Shown piece after piece: positions 50,648 through 58,419 of a DNA stretch of 64,000 nucleotides. Each line of letters begins with the position of its first letter. Position 1 is the first letter of the stretch. The DNA is from Verrucomicrobiota bacterium (GTDB taxonomy: Bacteria > Verrucomicrobiota > Verrucomicrobiia > Opitutales > Opitutaceae): assembly GCA_023386835.1 (NCBI GenBank), contig JAEWIY010000076.1:1-64000 (forward strand), written 5' to 3'. The notes under the pieces are model-generated. The model ran no database searches, had not been told where the DNA came from, and was given only the letters and a program-made list of their open reading frames with translations. Position numbers and translations under genes: made by a program.

Positions 50648-50947
50648 ATGCTGCAAACCACGGCTTTTATCGACGGCATCGGCGGTCCCGAACTGCTGCT
50701 CATCTTCGTGCTGTCGCTGATGTTGTTCGGCGGGAAGAAGCTGCCGGAATTGGCGCGCGGGCTCGGACGCTCCGTTCGCGAATTCAAGCGCGCCGCCGCG
50801 GGAGTTGAGCAGGAGATCAAGCGTGCGATCGAAGAACCGCCGCCGCCTCGTCGGCCGGGCGCTGCGCCGCCTGTTTCGCCCGTCCCGGCGACCCAGCCCG
50901 CTCCGGCACCCGAGTCCCGGCCCTCGACGCCCGAAGAAACCGCCTGA
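50648..50947 (+). CDS. Twin-arginine translocase subunit TatA/TatE-like
   Basis: The 99-residue protein has an N-terminal membrane helix (IGGPELLLIFVLSLMLFGGK), the FGxxKLPELARGLG hinge and an amphipathic helix, followed by a proline-rich tail. These are TatA-family hallmarks. TatA forms the pore for folded proteins with twin-arginine signals, such as the lyase-like protein at 215-2971. A start six codons earlier (ATG at 50630) is also possible. tatC is not adjacent. Confidence 0.9.
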   Translation: MLQTTAFIDGIGGPELLLIFVLSLMLFGGKKLPELARGLGRSVREFKRAAAGVEQEIKRAIEEPPPPRRPGAAPPVSPVPATQPAPAPESRPSTPEETA

Positions 50948-51118
50948 CTCGAGCAGCGCCGGTGCTCCGCCACGTGCGGTCGAAAGGCGAAAGCCGTCCC
51001 ATCTCCGGGACGCGCGCGTTCCGCTAACGCTCCATCCACGGTTCGACGCCCGGGCTCGCACGCGGCGCACCCATTATCAATTTCCTCATCAACAGTGACT
51101 TGCGACTTTAGTTCACGA
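50948..51118. other. Intergenic stretch with no recognised feature
   Basis: The 170 bases after the tatA stop are GC-rich at first and AT-rich from about 51073. I see no convincing open reading frame, RNA gene or U-tract terminator. The AT-rich part (around 51073-51118) directly precedes the sigma-54-type promoter and is where an activator or bending protein could bind. Confidence 0.4.
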
Positions 51119-51135
51119 CTGGCACGCACATTGCG
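51119..51135 (+). promoter_or_regulatory. Candidate sigma-54 promoter of a short transcript
   Basis: CTGGCACG-CACA-TTGCG matches YTGGCACG-N4-TTGCW at every position except the last. GG is at 51121-51122 and GC at 51133-51134, exactly ten bases apart. The predicted start is near 51146. It is the closest match to the RpoN consensus found in the intergenic regions I scanned. Confidence 0.68.
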
Positions 51136-51145
51136 AGAGCTGACG

Positions 51146-51213
51146 CGACTGTTCGGTTCGTCGTTGTGTTAGTCCAAGCCCGTCCGATCCCTGGATCGGA
51201 CGGGTTTGTTTTT
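51146..51213 (+). ncRNA. Candidate short RpoN-dependent small RNA
   Basis: A transcript from the sigma-54-type promoter would be about 68 bases: a U/G-rich single-stranded 5' part (GTTCGGTTCGTCGTTGTGTT) followed directly by a strong terminator hairpin. There is no coding potential. That size and shape fits a trans-acting small RNA or a terminated leader. The smr-domain gene begins 131 bases after the terminator, so a leader or attenuator for it is the alternative. Confidence 0.5.
51179..51213 (+). terminator. Strong rho-independent terminator
   Basis: A perfect 10-bp stem CCCGTCCGAT / ATCGGACGGG with a six-base loop is followed by TTTGTTTTT. It is 232 bases past the tatA stop, so it more likely ends the short transcript starting near 51146 than the tatA message, though it could do both. 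Confidence 0.88.
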
Positions 51214-51344
51214 GCCGAGAAACGGCCCAATTCCACCCTCCCAGCCTTGGAGGCCGCGCTGTCTCCGCGAAATCCCGCAAGCCCCGGACTGCACCTGTCT
51301 CCTTGCGCGCTCGGCCGGCTCACCTTTCGCTGCCGCGTTGCGCC

Positions 51345-51671
51345 ATGAGTGATCCGTTCGAAGGGCCGGTGCCGTTACCGATCGAGGGCGAACTCGACCT
51401 GCACACGTTTCGTCCGGGCGACCTCAGGGAGTTGCTACCCGCTTATCTCGAAGCGTGTCGGGAACGGCGAATCCTCACGGTGAGAATCGTTCACGGCAAA
51501 GGCACCGGCACGCTGCGTGAAACCGTGCACGCCTTTCTCCGGCGTGCGCCTTACGTGCGCACCTTCCGACTGGGCGACGAAACCAGCGGCGGCTGGGGCG
51601 CCACAATCGTCGAGCTGCGAGCGTTGGACGAGTTGGAGCCCCGCCAACGGCAGTATCCGAATTCTGAATAG
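51345..51671 (+). CDS. Smr-domain protein
   Basis: The 108-residue protein is a stand-alone Smr domain. ELDLHTFRPGDL is the LDLH motif, and IVHGKGTGTLRETV is the HGxGxG loop of this nuclease-like family. Smr domains cut or bind branched DNA or structured RNA and some act on stalled ribosomes. I chose the ATG starting MSDPFEGPVP; longer in-frame starts add an arginine-rich stretch. A run of seven Ts follows about 40 bases past the stop, but without a strong stem. Confidence 0.88.
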   Translation: MSDPFEGPVPLPIEGELDLHTFRPGDLRELLPAYLEACRERRILTVRIVHGKGTGTLRETVHAFLRRAPYVRTFRLGDETSGGWGATIVELRALDELEPRQRQYPNSE

Positions 51672-51770
51672 GAGCTGTCTGCCGAACCCTCCGGGCGCGT
51701 CGTTTTTTTATCCCTCCTGCAACTTTCCGCGGGAGGCCTGGGTACTGGGAGCATCCACCCACCAAAACTC

Positions 51771-51986
51771 ATGAAGATCTCAACGCTCCTCGTCTCCGCT
51801 CCCCTGGCCGCCCTGATCATGATCGCGCTCGGCGCCCCAGTCCTGCCTTGGTTCGCCTTTGCCGCCGCCAGCCTGCTGTTGGCACAGATGATCCAGGCCT
51901 ACGCCCGACCAGCCTCGTGTTACGATGACCCGGTGGCCGCGCCGCACGCGATGGCCTCCGCCGCGCGCCTGCCGCTCGCCGCCTGA
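51771..51986 (+). CDS. Small membrane protein of unknown function
   Basis: The 71-residue protein has two hydrophobic stretches (about 5-24 and 26-44: [38 protein letters not shown]) and a short soluble tail. No family is recognised and the Shine-Dalgarno site is weak. It lies 43 bases before the AIM24-like gene on the same strand. Codon use resembles the surrounding genes, so I think it is real. Confidence 0.55.
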   Translation: MKISTLLVSAPLAALIMIALGAPVLPWFAFAAASLLLAQMIQAYARPASCYDDPVAAPHAMASAARLPLAA

Positions 51987-52029
51987 ACCTGACTTCACCT
52001 TCCAACTCATCCGCCTCTTCCTTCCGCCC

Positions 52030-52827
52030 ATGAGCCTGATGGCCGAAATCGACTACCGTATCCACGGCGATGATCTCCAGTTTGTTGAGATCGAGCTTGA
52101 TCCGCAGGAGGCCGTCGTGGCCGAAGCCGGTGGAATGATGTACATGGACGATGGCATCGCCATGGAAACGATCTTCGGCGACGGCGGCGCTCGCCAGGGC
52201 GTGCTCGGGTCGCTTCTTGGCGCCGGCAAGCGACTGCTTACCGGAGAGTCGCTGTTCATGACCGTCTTTCAGAATCAGGCGGCCGGAAAAGCGCGCGTGG
52301 CCTTCGGCGCGCCGTACCCCGGAAAGATCGTGCCGGTTCATCTGGCCGAGCTCGGCGGTGAACTCATCGCGCAGAAGGATTCGTTCCTGTGCGCCGCCAA
52401 AGGCGTGAGTATCGGCATCGCCTTCCAGCGCCGGCTGGGTGCCGGACTGTTCGGCGGCGAGGGGTTCATCATGCAGCGACTGAATGGCGATGGATACGCC
52501 TTCCTGCACGCCGGCGGCACCCTGTACGAACGCACTCTCGGGCCCGGCGAGCGCCTGCGCGTCGACACGGGCTGCCTCGTGGCCTTTCAGCGCGGCGTCG
52601 ACTACGACATTCAGCTGGTAGGCGGGGTAAAAACCGCTCTGTTTGGCGGCGAGGGCTTGTTCTTCGCGACCCTGCGCGGGCCGGGCAAGGTATGGCTCCA
52701 GTCCCTACCGTTCTCCCGCCTCGCCGGCCGCATTGTTGCCGCCGCCCCAGGGATGGGCCGCCGCGGGCGCGAGGAAGGTTCGGTCCTCGGCGGATTGGGT
52801 CGATTGCTCGACGGTGACAATCAGTAG
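52030..52827 (+). CDS. AIM24/TIGR00266-family protein
   Basis: The 265-residue protein is built of repeated beta segments with the family's signature: [60 protein letters not shown] and [20 protein letters not shown]. The family is widespread in bacteria and related to mitochondrial AIM24; its biochemical role is unknown. The chosen ATG (MSLMAEIDY) gives the usual length; upstream codons are arginine/proline-rich and not conserved. Confidence 0.9.
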   Translation: MSLMAEIDYRIHGDDLQFVEIELDPQEAVVAEAGGMMYMDDGIAMETIFGDGGARQGVLGSLLGAGKRLLTGESLFMTVFQNQAAGKARVAFGAPYPGKIVPVHLAELGGELIAQKDSFLCAAKGVSIGIAFQRRLGAGLFGGEGFIMQRLNGDGYAFLHAGGTLYERTLGPGERLRVDTGCLVAFQRGVDYDIQLVGGVKTALFGGEGLFFATLRGPGKVWLQSLPFSRLAGRIVAAAPGMGRRGREEGSVLGGLGRLLDGDNQ

Positions 52828-52912
52828 TCGTTCCGCCGACGCTCACGGCGGGGAGATTCGTGCGCATTGCCGATTGGCAAACACCACGGCGGGCGCCTAG
52901 GTTCGCCCGCGC

Positions 52913-53461
52913 ATGGTCAAATTATCCCTTCTTTACGGCCTCGGCATTTCCATCGGCGGCGCCGTCCTGATCCTGATCCTGTATTTCCTCGGGTACCACA
53001 GCGACCTCGACAAGTTTATCGCCATCCAGACTCCGACGATGCTGATCAGCTACGCGATCATCATCGTCGGCCTCGTGCTTGGCATGCGCGCGGTGCGGGA
53101 GCAGAGCCCTGACCACTCGCTGAGTTATGGTCGGGCGGTCGGGACCGGCGCCCTGATCACCCTTTTCTCCGGCCTGTTCAGCGCCGTCTTCGTGCTGATC
53201 TACGGATTGGTGCTCAACCCTGAGTACCACGATTTGATCTACCGGATGCAGCTGGCGAAGATGGAGGAGAAAGGCGTGCCGCCCGACCAGATGGATGCAG
53301 CCGAGCCGATGATGCGCCTGTTCAGCGGGCCGGTCTTCATGGCCGTCATGTCCGTGATCATGTCACCGATCTTCGGCACGCTGCTGTCATTGATCATCGC
53401 GATCTTCGTGAAACGCGCCCCGGCCACGACGCCCCCGCCGATCGGGAGCGCCCGGGCGTAA
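52913..53461 (+). CDS. DUF4199 membrane protein
   Basis: The 182-residue protein has four membrane helices: about 5-25 (GISIGGAVLILILYFLGY), 38-58, 75-100 (AVGTGALITLFSGLFSAVFV) and 142-165. Loop residues (VREQSPDHSLSYGRA) and NPEYHDLIYRMQLAKMEEKG are typical of DUF4199. Function is unknown. It ends 11 bases before the stop of the convergent PDZ gene. Confidence 0.85.
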   Translation: MVKLSLLYGLGISIGGAVLILILYFLGYHSDLDKFIAIQTPTMLISYAIIIVGLVLGMRAVREQSPDHSLSYGRAVGTGALITLFSGLFSAVFVLIYGLVLNPEYHDLIYRMQLAKMEEKGVPPDQMDAAEPMMRLFSGPVFMAVMSVIMSPIFGTLLSLIIAIFVKRAPATTPPPIGSARA

Positions 53462-53472
53462 CCACTGTTGCA

Positions 53473-54333
53473 CTACAAGGAGCTCTCCGGGCCGATCGGC
53501 CGCGCCGGAAAGGGCGCCGTGAATCTCCCGTCGGTGCGGAACTGGAGCGTATCCCGCTCCTCCACCTGCTCGAGTCGACGACGAATAGCCTCCGGCAGCG
53601 CCTCGCGTTGTTCCGGCGTCTGGACCGGACCGTCAAACTGCACCTCGCCGTCGGGCCCGCGCACCCGAACATGCTTCTGCCCGTCCGCGTACCGGACCTC
53701 CACTGAACCCTGGTCGTCCGTCAGAATGAAGTTGCCGTGGTTGGGCCGGACCAACCGCATGACCCCAGCCGGTGGAGCGCGCAAATCCAGCCGTTCGAAC
53801 GCGCCCGGCTCGGCGAAGGAGAGCAATCGATCCGCCTCGTGGCGCGGCAGCGGAATCCGCTGTGGCACTACACCCTGACCAAACGCCTCGAGGGCGCGGG
53901 GCGGCGCCGCCTCGCGTTCACCCAACTTGACCTTCACCTCACCCGGTTGCCCGGCGCGGAAATAGGAGAGGGTCACCTCGTCGCCCGCGCGGCGCGTTCT
54001 AACCAGCACGCCGAGCTGTTCGGGATTAACCAGGAGTTGGTCGTCAAAGCGGACGAGAACATCGTGCGGTTGCAGGAAACCGGCGGCCGGTGCTTCGCGT
54101 TCCACGCGCACCACCACGACGCCGGTGCCCTCCTCGAGTCGTAGCTGCGCGGCCAGGCTCGGACTCGCCGGAGCTGTCTGGATGCCCAAATACGTGACCC
54201 GTCGCTTGGGCGCGGCGGCGGACGGGGCTTCATTGCGAGGCTGAGCAGGATCGGCCGGAGCAGCCGTCGAGGCCGCCGGCGTCTGCGCCAAGAGAGGCGC
54301 AGTTAACAGCAGGGAACAGAGCAGCGTTTTCAT
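53473..54333 (-). CDS. Secreted PDZ-domain protein of an ECF sigma cassette
   Basis: The 286-residue protein has a signal peptide (MKTLLCSLLLTAPLLAQ) and one PDZ domain (about 48-135: YLGIQTAPASPSLAAQLRLE, VVRVEREAPAAGFLQPHDVL). The rest is charged, with a beta-like segment (about 195-250) and no protease triad. The start ATG follows the anti-sigma stop by 20 bases. It may sense or bind envelope proteins and feed the sigma/anti-sigma pair. Confidence 0.82.
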   Translation of the reverse strand: MKTLLCSLLLTAPLLAQTPAASTAAPADPAQPRNEAPSAAAPKRRVTYLGIQTAPASPSLAAQLRLEEGTGVVVVRVEREAPAAGFLQPHDVLVRFDDQLLVNPEQLGVLVRTRRAGDEVTLSYFRAGQPGEVKVKLGEREAAPPRALEAFGQGVVPQRIPLPRHEADRLLSFAEPGAFERLDLRAPPAGVMRLVRPNHGNFILTDDQGSVEVRYADGQKHVRVRGPDGEVQFDGPVQTPEQREALPEAIRRRLEQVEERDTLQFRTDGRFTAPFPARPIGPESSL

Positions 54334-54353
54334 GAGGCAAAAGGGACAGTGGC

Positions 54354-54845
54354 TCAATGGAGCGGCCACGACAGCGGTTGAATCTCTTCGCCCGGCACCT
54401 GCCAGAGCACGGCCGCCCGCCCCCCGTCCTCCTGCCAGGTGACGGTATCCACATATGCGCGACGCAGCTGGCGCACGGCGATGCCGTCGCGTCCGGCCAC
54501 CCATTCCTCGCGCGCGTCGGCCAGGTAAACGCGCTCGGCCGCGATCGGACGGAAAGCGCGAACCCCCGGCGCAGGCGACGCGGTCCGTTCCCGCGTTTCC
54601 GGGGCCGGCAACGCCGCCGAGCTGTTCCCGGACTCGCGTTCCCACAACCCCAGGCCGACAGCGACCATCGCGGCGGCCGCGACACTCCACGGTATCCATT
54701 TCCAGGATTTCCACGTCGTCGCCGACGTTAACCGCGGCGGTGGCGCCGCGAGTCCCCGGGCAATCGCGTCCTCGAGCGTGGCCCGCGGCGGGCGCGCCCG
54801 CAGTTGCCGAAGTTCGGCCTCCAAACTGATCAGGTCCTCATCCAT
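54354..54845 (-). CDS. Probable membrane anti-sigma factor
   Basis: The 163-residue protein has a cytoplasmic N-terminus (1-48, LISLEAELRQLRARPPRATL), one membrane helix (about 50-66, WIPWSVAAAAMVAVGLGLW) and a periplasmic part (about 70-163). It lacks the HxxxCxxC zinc motif of ZAS anti-sigmas. The identification rests on position: its start overlaps the end of the ECF sigma gene by eight bases, a hallmark of sigma/anti-sigma pairs. The PDZ gene follows. Confidence 0.72.
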   Translation of the reverse strand: MDEDLISLEAELRQLRARPPRATLEDAIARGLAAPPPRLTSATTWKSWKWIPWSVAAAAMVAVGLGLWERESGNSSAALPAPETRERTASPAPGVRAFRPIAAERVYLADAREEWVAGRDGIAVRQLRRAYVDTVTWQEDGGRAAVLWQVPGEEIQPLSWPLH

Positions 54846-55344
54846 GGCAGTCGGTGGCGATCAATTGCTGACGCAGCGCCTGCAGGGCATAACGGTAACG
54901 CGAGGCCGCCGTGTTGGGCGGGATCTGCAGCTGCTCGCCAATCTCCTCAAAGGTGAGCTCGCCCCAGAGCTTGAGCACCACCACTTCGCGCTGCGCCGTC
55001 GGCAGACGCTGAAGCGCCTCTTCCAGGAGCTGCCGACGATCGTCCGCCGCCGGTGCCGGCTCAAACCAGCTGTCCGCGGTCGGCGCGGTGGATTGTTCCC
55101 GCCGCTCCCGACGCTGCTCCCCCCGCAGCCGGTCCAAACCCGCGCGACGGATCGACGTGAGCAGCAACGCCAGCCGGGAGCCCGGCAGCGTGCGCTGGTG
55201 CCGCCAGTACCGGACGAAGGCTTCCTGCAGAACATCCTCGGCGTCCGCGACGCTCCGGGTCCATTGACGGGCCCACAGGAGGAGTTTGGGCCCGTGTTCT
55301 CGGAGCCAGGGACGCCAGTCAGCTTCATCGGGCAGGACCTCCAT
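54838..55344 (-). CDS. ECF-family RNA polymerase sigma factor
   Basis: The 168-residue sigma factor has region 2 (about 15-75: ARQWTRSVADAEDVLQEAFV, RYWRHQRTLPGSRLALLLTS) and region 4 (about 105-160: RLPTAQREVVVLKLWGELTF, IGEQLQIPPNTAASRYRYAL). The linker is short and acidic. It heads a three-gene cassette with a probable anti-sigma and a secreted PDZ protein. No autoregulated promoter motif could be picked out by eye. Confidence 0.92.
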   Translation of the reverse strand: MEVLPDEADWRPWLREHGPKLLLWARQWTRSVADAEDVLQEAFVRYWRHQRTLPGSRLALLLTSIRRAGLDRLRGEQRRERREQSTAPTADSWFEPAPAADDRRQLLEEALQRLPTAQREVVVLKLWGELTFEEIGEQLQIPPNTAASRYRYALQALRQQLIATDCHG

Positions 55345-55449
55345 GGGGCAATGTCGCTCGCCTTTGAAGCGCCGCCGGCGGCCCGATTTGTCTGACCCCG
55401 CGCTCCTCTGTTGGCGAGCCGCCGCGCTCGCCGTCCCTATAAATTAAAA

Positions 55450-55477
55450 GCGGCCCGGATGAACCCGGGCCGCCGTT
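55450..55477. terminator. Bidirectional rho-independent terminator
   Basis: A perfect 9-bp stem GCGGCCCGG / CCGGGCCGC with a six-base loop is flanked by AAAAG before and CGTTTT after. On the minus strand the U-tract is TTTTAATTTAT, a strong terminator for the 59-residue membrane protein gene whose stop is 24 bases away. Confidence 0.88.
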
Positions 55478-55500
55478 TTGAATCGGAGTTAGATGATGCT

Positions 55501-55680
55501 CTACCGAAAGTATTTGCCGAGACGGATGCCGTAGGTGCTCAGGAACATGCTGAGAAGCACCACCACCGCGCCGTAACCGATCACCTGTTCGAAGGAGATC
55601 GCCACCGAGAACGCTGTGGCGAGCCAGGCGAGGGCTACGAGACCACCGCCGATCAAGGCGTACAGAAGTTCAGATTTCAT
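55501..55680 (-). CDS. 59-residue membrane protein with its own terminator
   Basis: The small protein has two membrane helices (about 4-24, LLYALIGGGLVALAWLATAF; about 30-48, VIGYGAVVVLLSMFLSTYG) and a basic end (IRLGKYFR). I recognise no family. A clean rho-independent terminator directly follows, which supports it as a single-gene transcript. It is divergent from an OxyR-like LysR gene with 73 AT-rich bases between starts, the usual layout for a LysR target. Confidence 0.7.
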   Translation of the reverse strand: MKSELLYALIGGGLVALAWLATAFSVAISFEQVIGYGAVVVLLSMFLSTYGIRLGKYFR

Positions 55681-55753
55681 GATGCATGGAGAATACGGCA
55701 AACCTCTGAATAGTTGAAACATTTCCTTTCTATGGTTTTCATAGGCTCGTCCT

Positions 55754-56692
55754 ATGGAAATTCACCAGCTCCGGTACGTGCTCGCTGTCGCTGAGACGGG
55801 CAACTTCACCCGGGCCGCCGCCCGGAGCTTCGTCGCACAACCATCCCTGAGCCAGCAGATAGCAAAACTTGAGGACGAGCTGGGGCACCGGCTTTTCCAT
55901 CGTTTGGGGCGGCGGGCCGTTCCGACGGATGCCGGCCGCATCTTCATCGAACGAGCGCGCCGGATTTTGATGGAAGTGGATGATGCGGTGAAGGAAATGC
56001 GCGATGACCCACAGGTGGGGCGGCGGATCACCGTGGGCGCGATTCCCACTTTGGCGCCATATGTGTTCCCCGTGTTGCTGGAACGCTGCCGGCAGGAGTT
56101 GCCGGAGTTGCACGTGCAGACGCGCGAAGGTTTTCGCTCCGATCTCGTCGAGGCGGTGGTGCGCGGCGACATCGACGTGGCCTTCACTTCGCTGCCTCTC
56201 AAGGATCACCGTCTTTCGATCGAGCCGGCCTTTGCCGAGCCCCTGCTCCTGGCGGTGGGACCGCAGCATCGGCTGGCCGAGCAGAAGACCGTGACGGCCG
56301 GCGACTTGGTCGAAGAAACCTTCGTGATGCTGGGAACGGGCAGCACGCTCGCGACGCAGATCGAGCGCTTTTGTGGCGAGTATAACTTTGCGCCGCAGAT
56401 TGGACATCGTTGCGCGCAGGTTCGCACGCTGAAAGCCTTGGTCGCGCTGGGCCAAGGCGTGGCCATCCTGCCGCAAATCGCTCGTCGACCCACCGACCAG
56501 GGCACCCTCGTGTTCCGTGAACTCACCGGCCGGTCACCCTACCGTGAGGTGGCCGTGATCCAACATGTTCAGCGTTATCAAAGCCGTGGCACCGAGCGGT
56601 TTCTCACCCTCGCGCGACGCGAAATGAAGAAGCGGTGGGGAAGCGATACGGAGGAGCGTTTGGGAGAAGATCGGATCGCTCCGGCGGAATAA
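55754..56692 (+). CDS. LysR-family regulator, OxyR-like but lacking the sensing cysteine
   Basis: The 312-residue regulator has the OxyR-type winged helix (MEIHQLRYVLAVAETGNFTR, FVAQPSLSQQIAKLEDELG) and effector domain (about 90-300). E. coli OxyR senses peroxide through C199 and C208. Here C207 fits the second, but the first is T198 in GTGSTLA. Another cysteine, C220 (IGHRC), is present. It may sense peroxide differently or another signal. It is divergent from a small membrane protein gene and is followed 54 bases later by an MFS gene on the same strand. Confidence 0.88.
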   Translation: MEIHQLRYVLAVAETGNFTRAAARSFVAQPSLSQQIAKLEDELGHRLFHRLGRRAVPTDAGRIFIERARRILMEVDDAVKEMRDDPQVGRRITVGAIPTLAPYVFPVLLERCRQELPELHVQTREGFRSDLVEAVVRGDIDVAFTSLPLKDHRLSIEPAFAEPLLLAVGPQHRLAEQKTVTAGDLVEETFVMLGTGSTLATQIERFCGEYNFAPQIGHRCAQVRTLKALVALGQGVAILPQIARRPTDQGTLVFRELTGRSPYREVAVIQHVQRYQSRGTERFLTLARREMKKRWGSDTEERLGEDRIAPAE

Positions 56693-56745
56693 GCGGTTGC
56701 GGGCGCCTCGTTGCGCTTGAGCCGAAGGCCACCATCACTCCTCGC

Positions 56746-58047
56746 ATGGCCGCTGTACCTGCACCGTTCACCGCGCTCGCCGCCCGCGAGGAAAGACTCC
56801 TCCTGCGGATCCTCAGCGCCGTGCAGTTCACCCACATCATGGACTTCATGATCATGATGCCGCTGGGAGCTCGGCTGATGCAGTATTTCGGGATCACCCC
56901 GGCGCAGTTCACCTGGCTGGTGGCCAGCTACGCGATGGCGGCAGCGCTCGCCGGATTTGCGGCGGGCTTTGTGCTCGACCGTTTTGATCGGAAGAACGCG
57001 CTGCTCTGGCTCTACGGCGGATTCGCCGTCGCGACGCTCGGGTGTGCGTTGGCGCCCAACTTCCACACCCTTCTGGTCGCCCGTTTTGCCGCCGGCGCGT
57101 TTGGTGGCGTCGCGGGCTCCGTTGTCACGGCGATGGTCGGTGACGTCGTGCCACCGGAACGCCGCGGTCGCGCAATGGCGACCGTCATGGCGGCCTTCCC
57201 GCTTGCCTCGGTCCTCGGTGTGCCAACGGGGCTGTGGCTGGCCGGCATGCTGGAGTGGCACGCGCCCTTTTTCCTCCTCGCGCTGTTGAGCGGAATCGTC
57301 TGGCCGCTGGCCCTTCGGGCGCTGCCGCACGTCCCCAGCCATCGGAGCAACGACCATCCCCTGCGGCGGATGGGGGCCATTCTGCGCCCAGCAGTGCACC
57401 AACGCGCACTCGCGCTCGGGGCCATGCTGGTGTTCGCGGGCGGAATCATTCTGCCGTTTATGGCGCCGTCGCTCGAAATGAACCTGGGCGTGCCGCAGAA
57501 CCAGATTACTCTTGTGTACATGGCGGGTGGCGCGTGCACGTTTTTCACGATGCCGCTGATGGGCCGGCTCTCGGACCGCTACGACAAACTCTACGTGCTG
57601 CTCGGCGCCAGCATCCTCGCCGCGATCAGCGTCACGATCGTGACGCGACTCGATTCGGTGCCACTCCCGTTGATCCTGGTCTGTACGACCCTGCTCTTCG
57701 CCGGCATGTCGGCTCGGTTTGCGCCGGCGATGGCAATGATCACCAACGCCGTCGATCCGGGCCTGCGTGGTGGCTTCATGTCCGTCAACGCGTCGCTGCA
57801 ACAGGCCGCCAGCGGTTTTGCCAATCTGGTCGCGGGTCTGATCGTCACGACCGATGCCGCCGGGCGTCTCAACGGCTACGGACGCGCCGGCGCAGTCTCG
57901 CTCGGTGGTTTTGTGCTCACCGTCTGGCTGGCGGCGCGCCTGCGCGCGCTGGCGCCACACGCCGCGCACACTCCGTCGTCCGTCCGGGTGCCGCACGCCG
58001 CTCCGCCGGCGGCCGCGCCGGCGGCTGATCGTGTGGTGCCGAAGTAA
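56746..58047 (+). CDS. MFS transporter (drug or sugar efflux type)
   Basis: The 433-residue protein has 12 predicted membrane helices. The first carries VQFTHIMDFMIMMPLGARLM, and the loop 2-3 motif is GFVLDRFDRKNALLW. The second half opens with ALALGAMLVFAGGIILPFMA, and the matching loop is GRLSDRYDKLYVLL. This fits AraJ/CmlA-like efflux carriers. The ATG chosen skips a basic, non-conserved extension. It follows an OxyR-like gene closely and may be co-transcribed with it. Confidence 0.88.
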   Translation: MAAVPAPFTALAAREERLLLRILSAVQFTHIMDFMIMMPLGARLMQYFGITPAQFTWLVASYAMAAALAGFAAGFVLDRFDRKNALLWLYGGFAVATLGCALAPNFHTLLVARFAAGAFGGVAGSVVTAMVGDVVPPERRGRAMATVMAAFPLASVLGVPTGLWLAGMLEWHAPFFLLALLSGIVWPLALRALPHVPSHRSNDHPLRRMGAILRPAVHQRALALGAMLVFAGGIILPFMAPSLEMNLGVPQNQITLVYMAGGACTFFTMPLMGRLSDRYDKLYVLLGASILAAISVTIVTRLDSVPLPLILVCTTLLFAGMSARFAPAMAMITNAVDPGLRGGFMSVNASLQQAASGFANLVAGLIVTTDAAGRLNGYGRAGAVSLGGFVLTVWLAARLRALAPHAAHTPSSVRVPHAAPPAAAPAADRVVPK

Positions 58048-58098
58048 CGCGCCTTTGCATTTGCCGGAACTCTGGCGCTGACGTACGGTTATTCCGCT

Positions 58099-58419
58099 AT
58101 GATGGACCTGCTTAAGAAAACCGTGTTGGCGGGAGTCGGGGCGGCGGTGGTCACGCGGGAGAAGGTGCAAGCAGCGCTCGATGACTTTGTGCGGCAAGGC
58201 AAGGTGAACGCGGCCGACGCGCGTATCATGGCGGAGAAAATCGCCGAACAGGGGCGCAAGGAGTTCGACGACCTCGCGGCCGAACTGAACGGGCGCATCT
58301 CATCGCTCGTTGACCGCAACGACGCTGAAACGCGCGTGCGGATCGCGGCGCTGGAGGAGCGCGTGCGCATCCTGGAAAACCGCCTGCAAGAAGTGCCGAC
58401 CCGCGTGAGCGAGCCGTGA
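58099..58419 (+). CDS. Phasin-like coiled-coil protein
   Basis: The 106-residue protein is mostly helical. LLKKTVLAGVGAAVVTREKV resembles the start of PhaF/PhaI-like phasins, and the second half (about 70-100, RVRIAALEERVRILENRL) is a leucine-zipper-like coiled coil. Proteins of this type often sit directly before UbiB-family kinase genes. Here the stop overlaps the kinase start (GTGA), so the two are translationally coupled. A role in lipid or PHA granules is not shown. Confidence 0.75.
   Translation: MMDLLKKTVLAGVGAAVVTREKVQAALDDFVRQGKVNAADARIMAEKIAEQGRKEFDDLAAELNGRISSLVDRNDAETRVRIAALEERVRILENRLQEVPTRVSEP

Noticed and set aside
56578..58197. Long minus-strand reading frame of 539 codons
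   Set aside because: It is antisense to the LysR end and the MFS gene; its translation is arginine/histidine/glutamine-rich with no domain.
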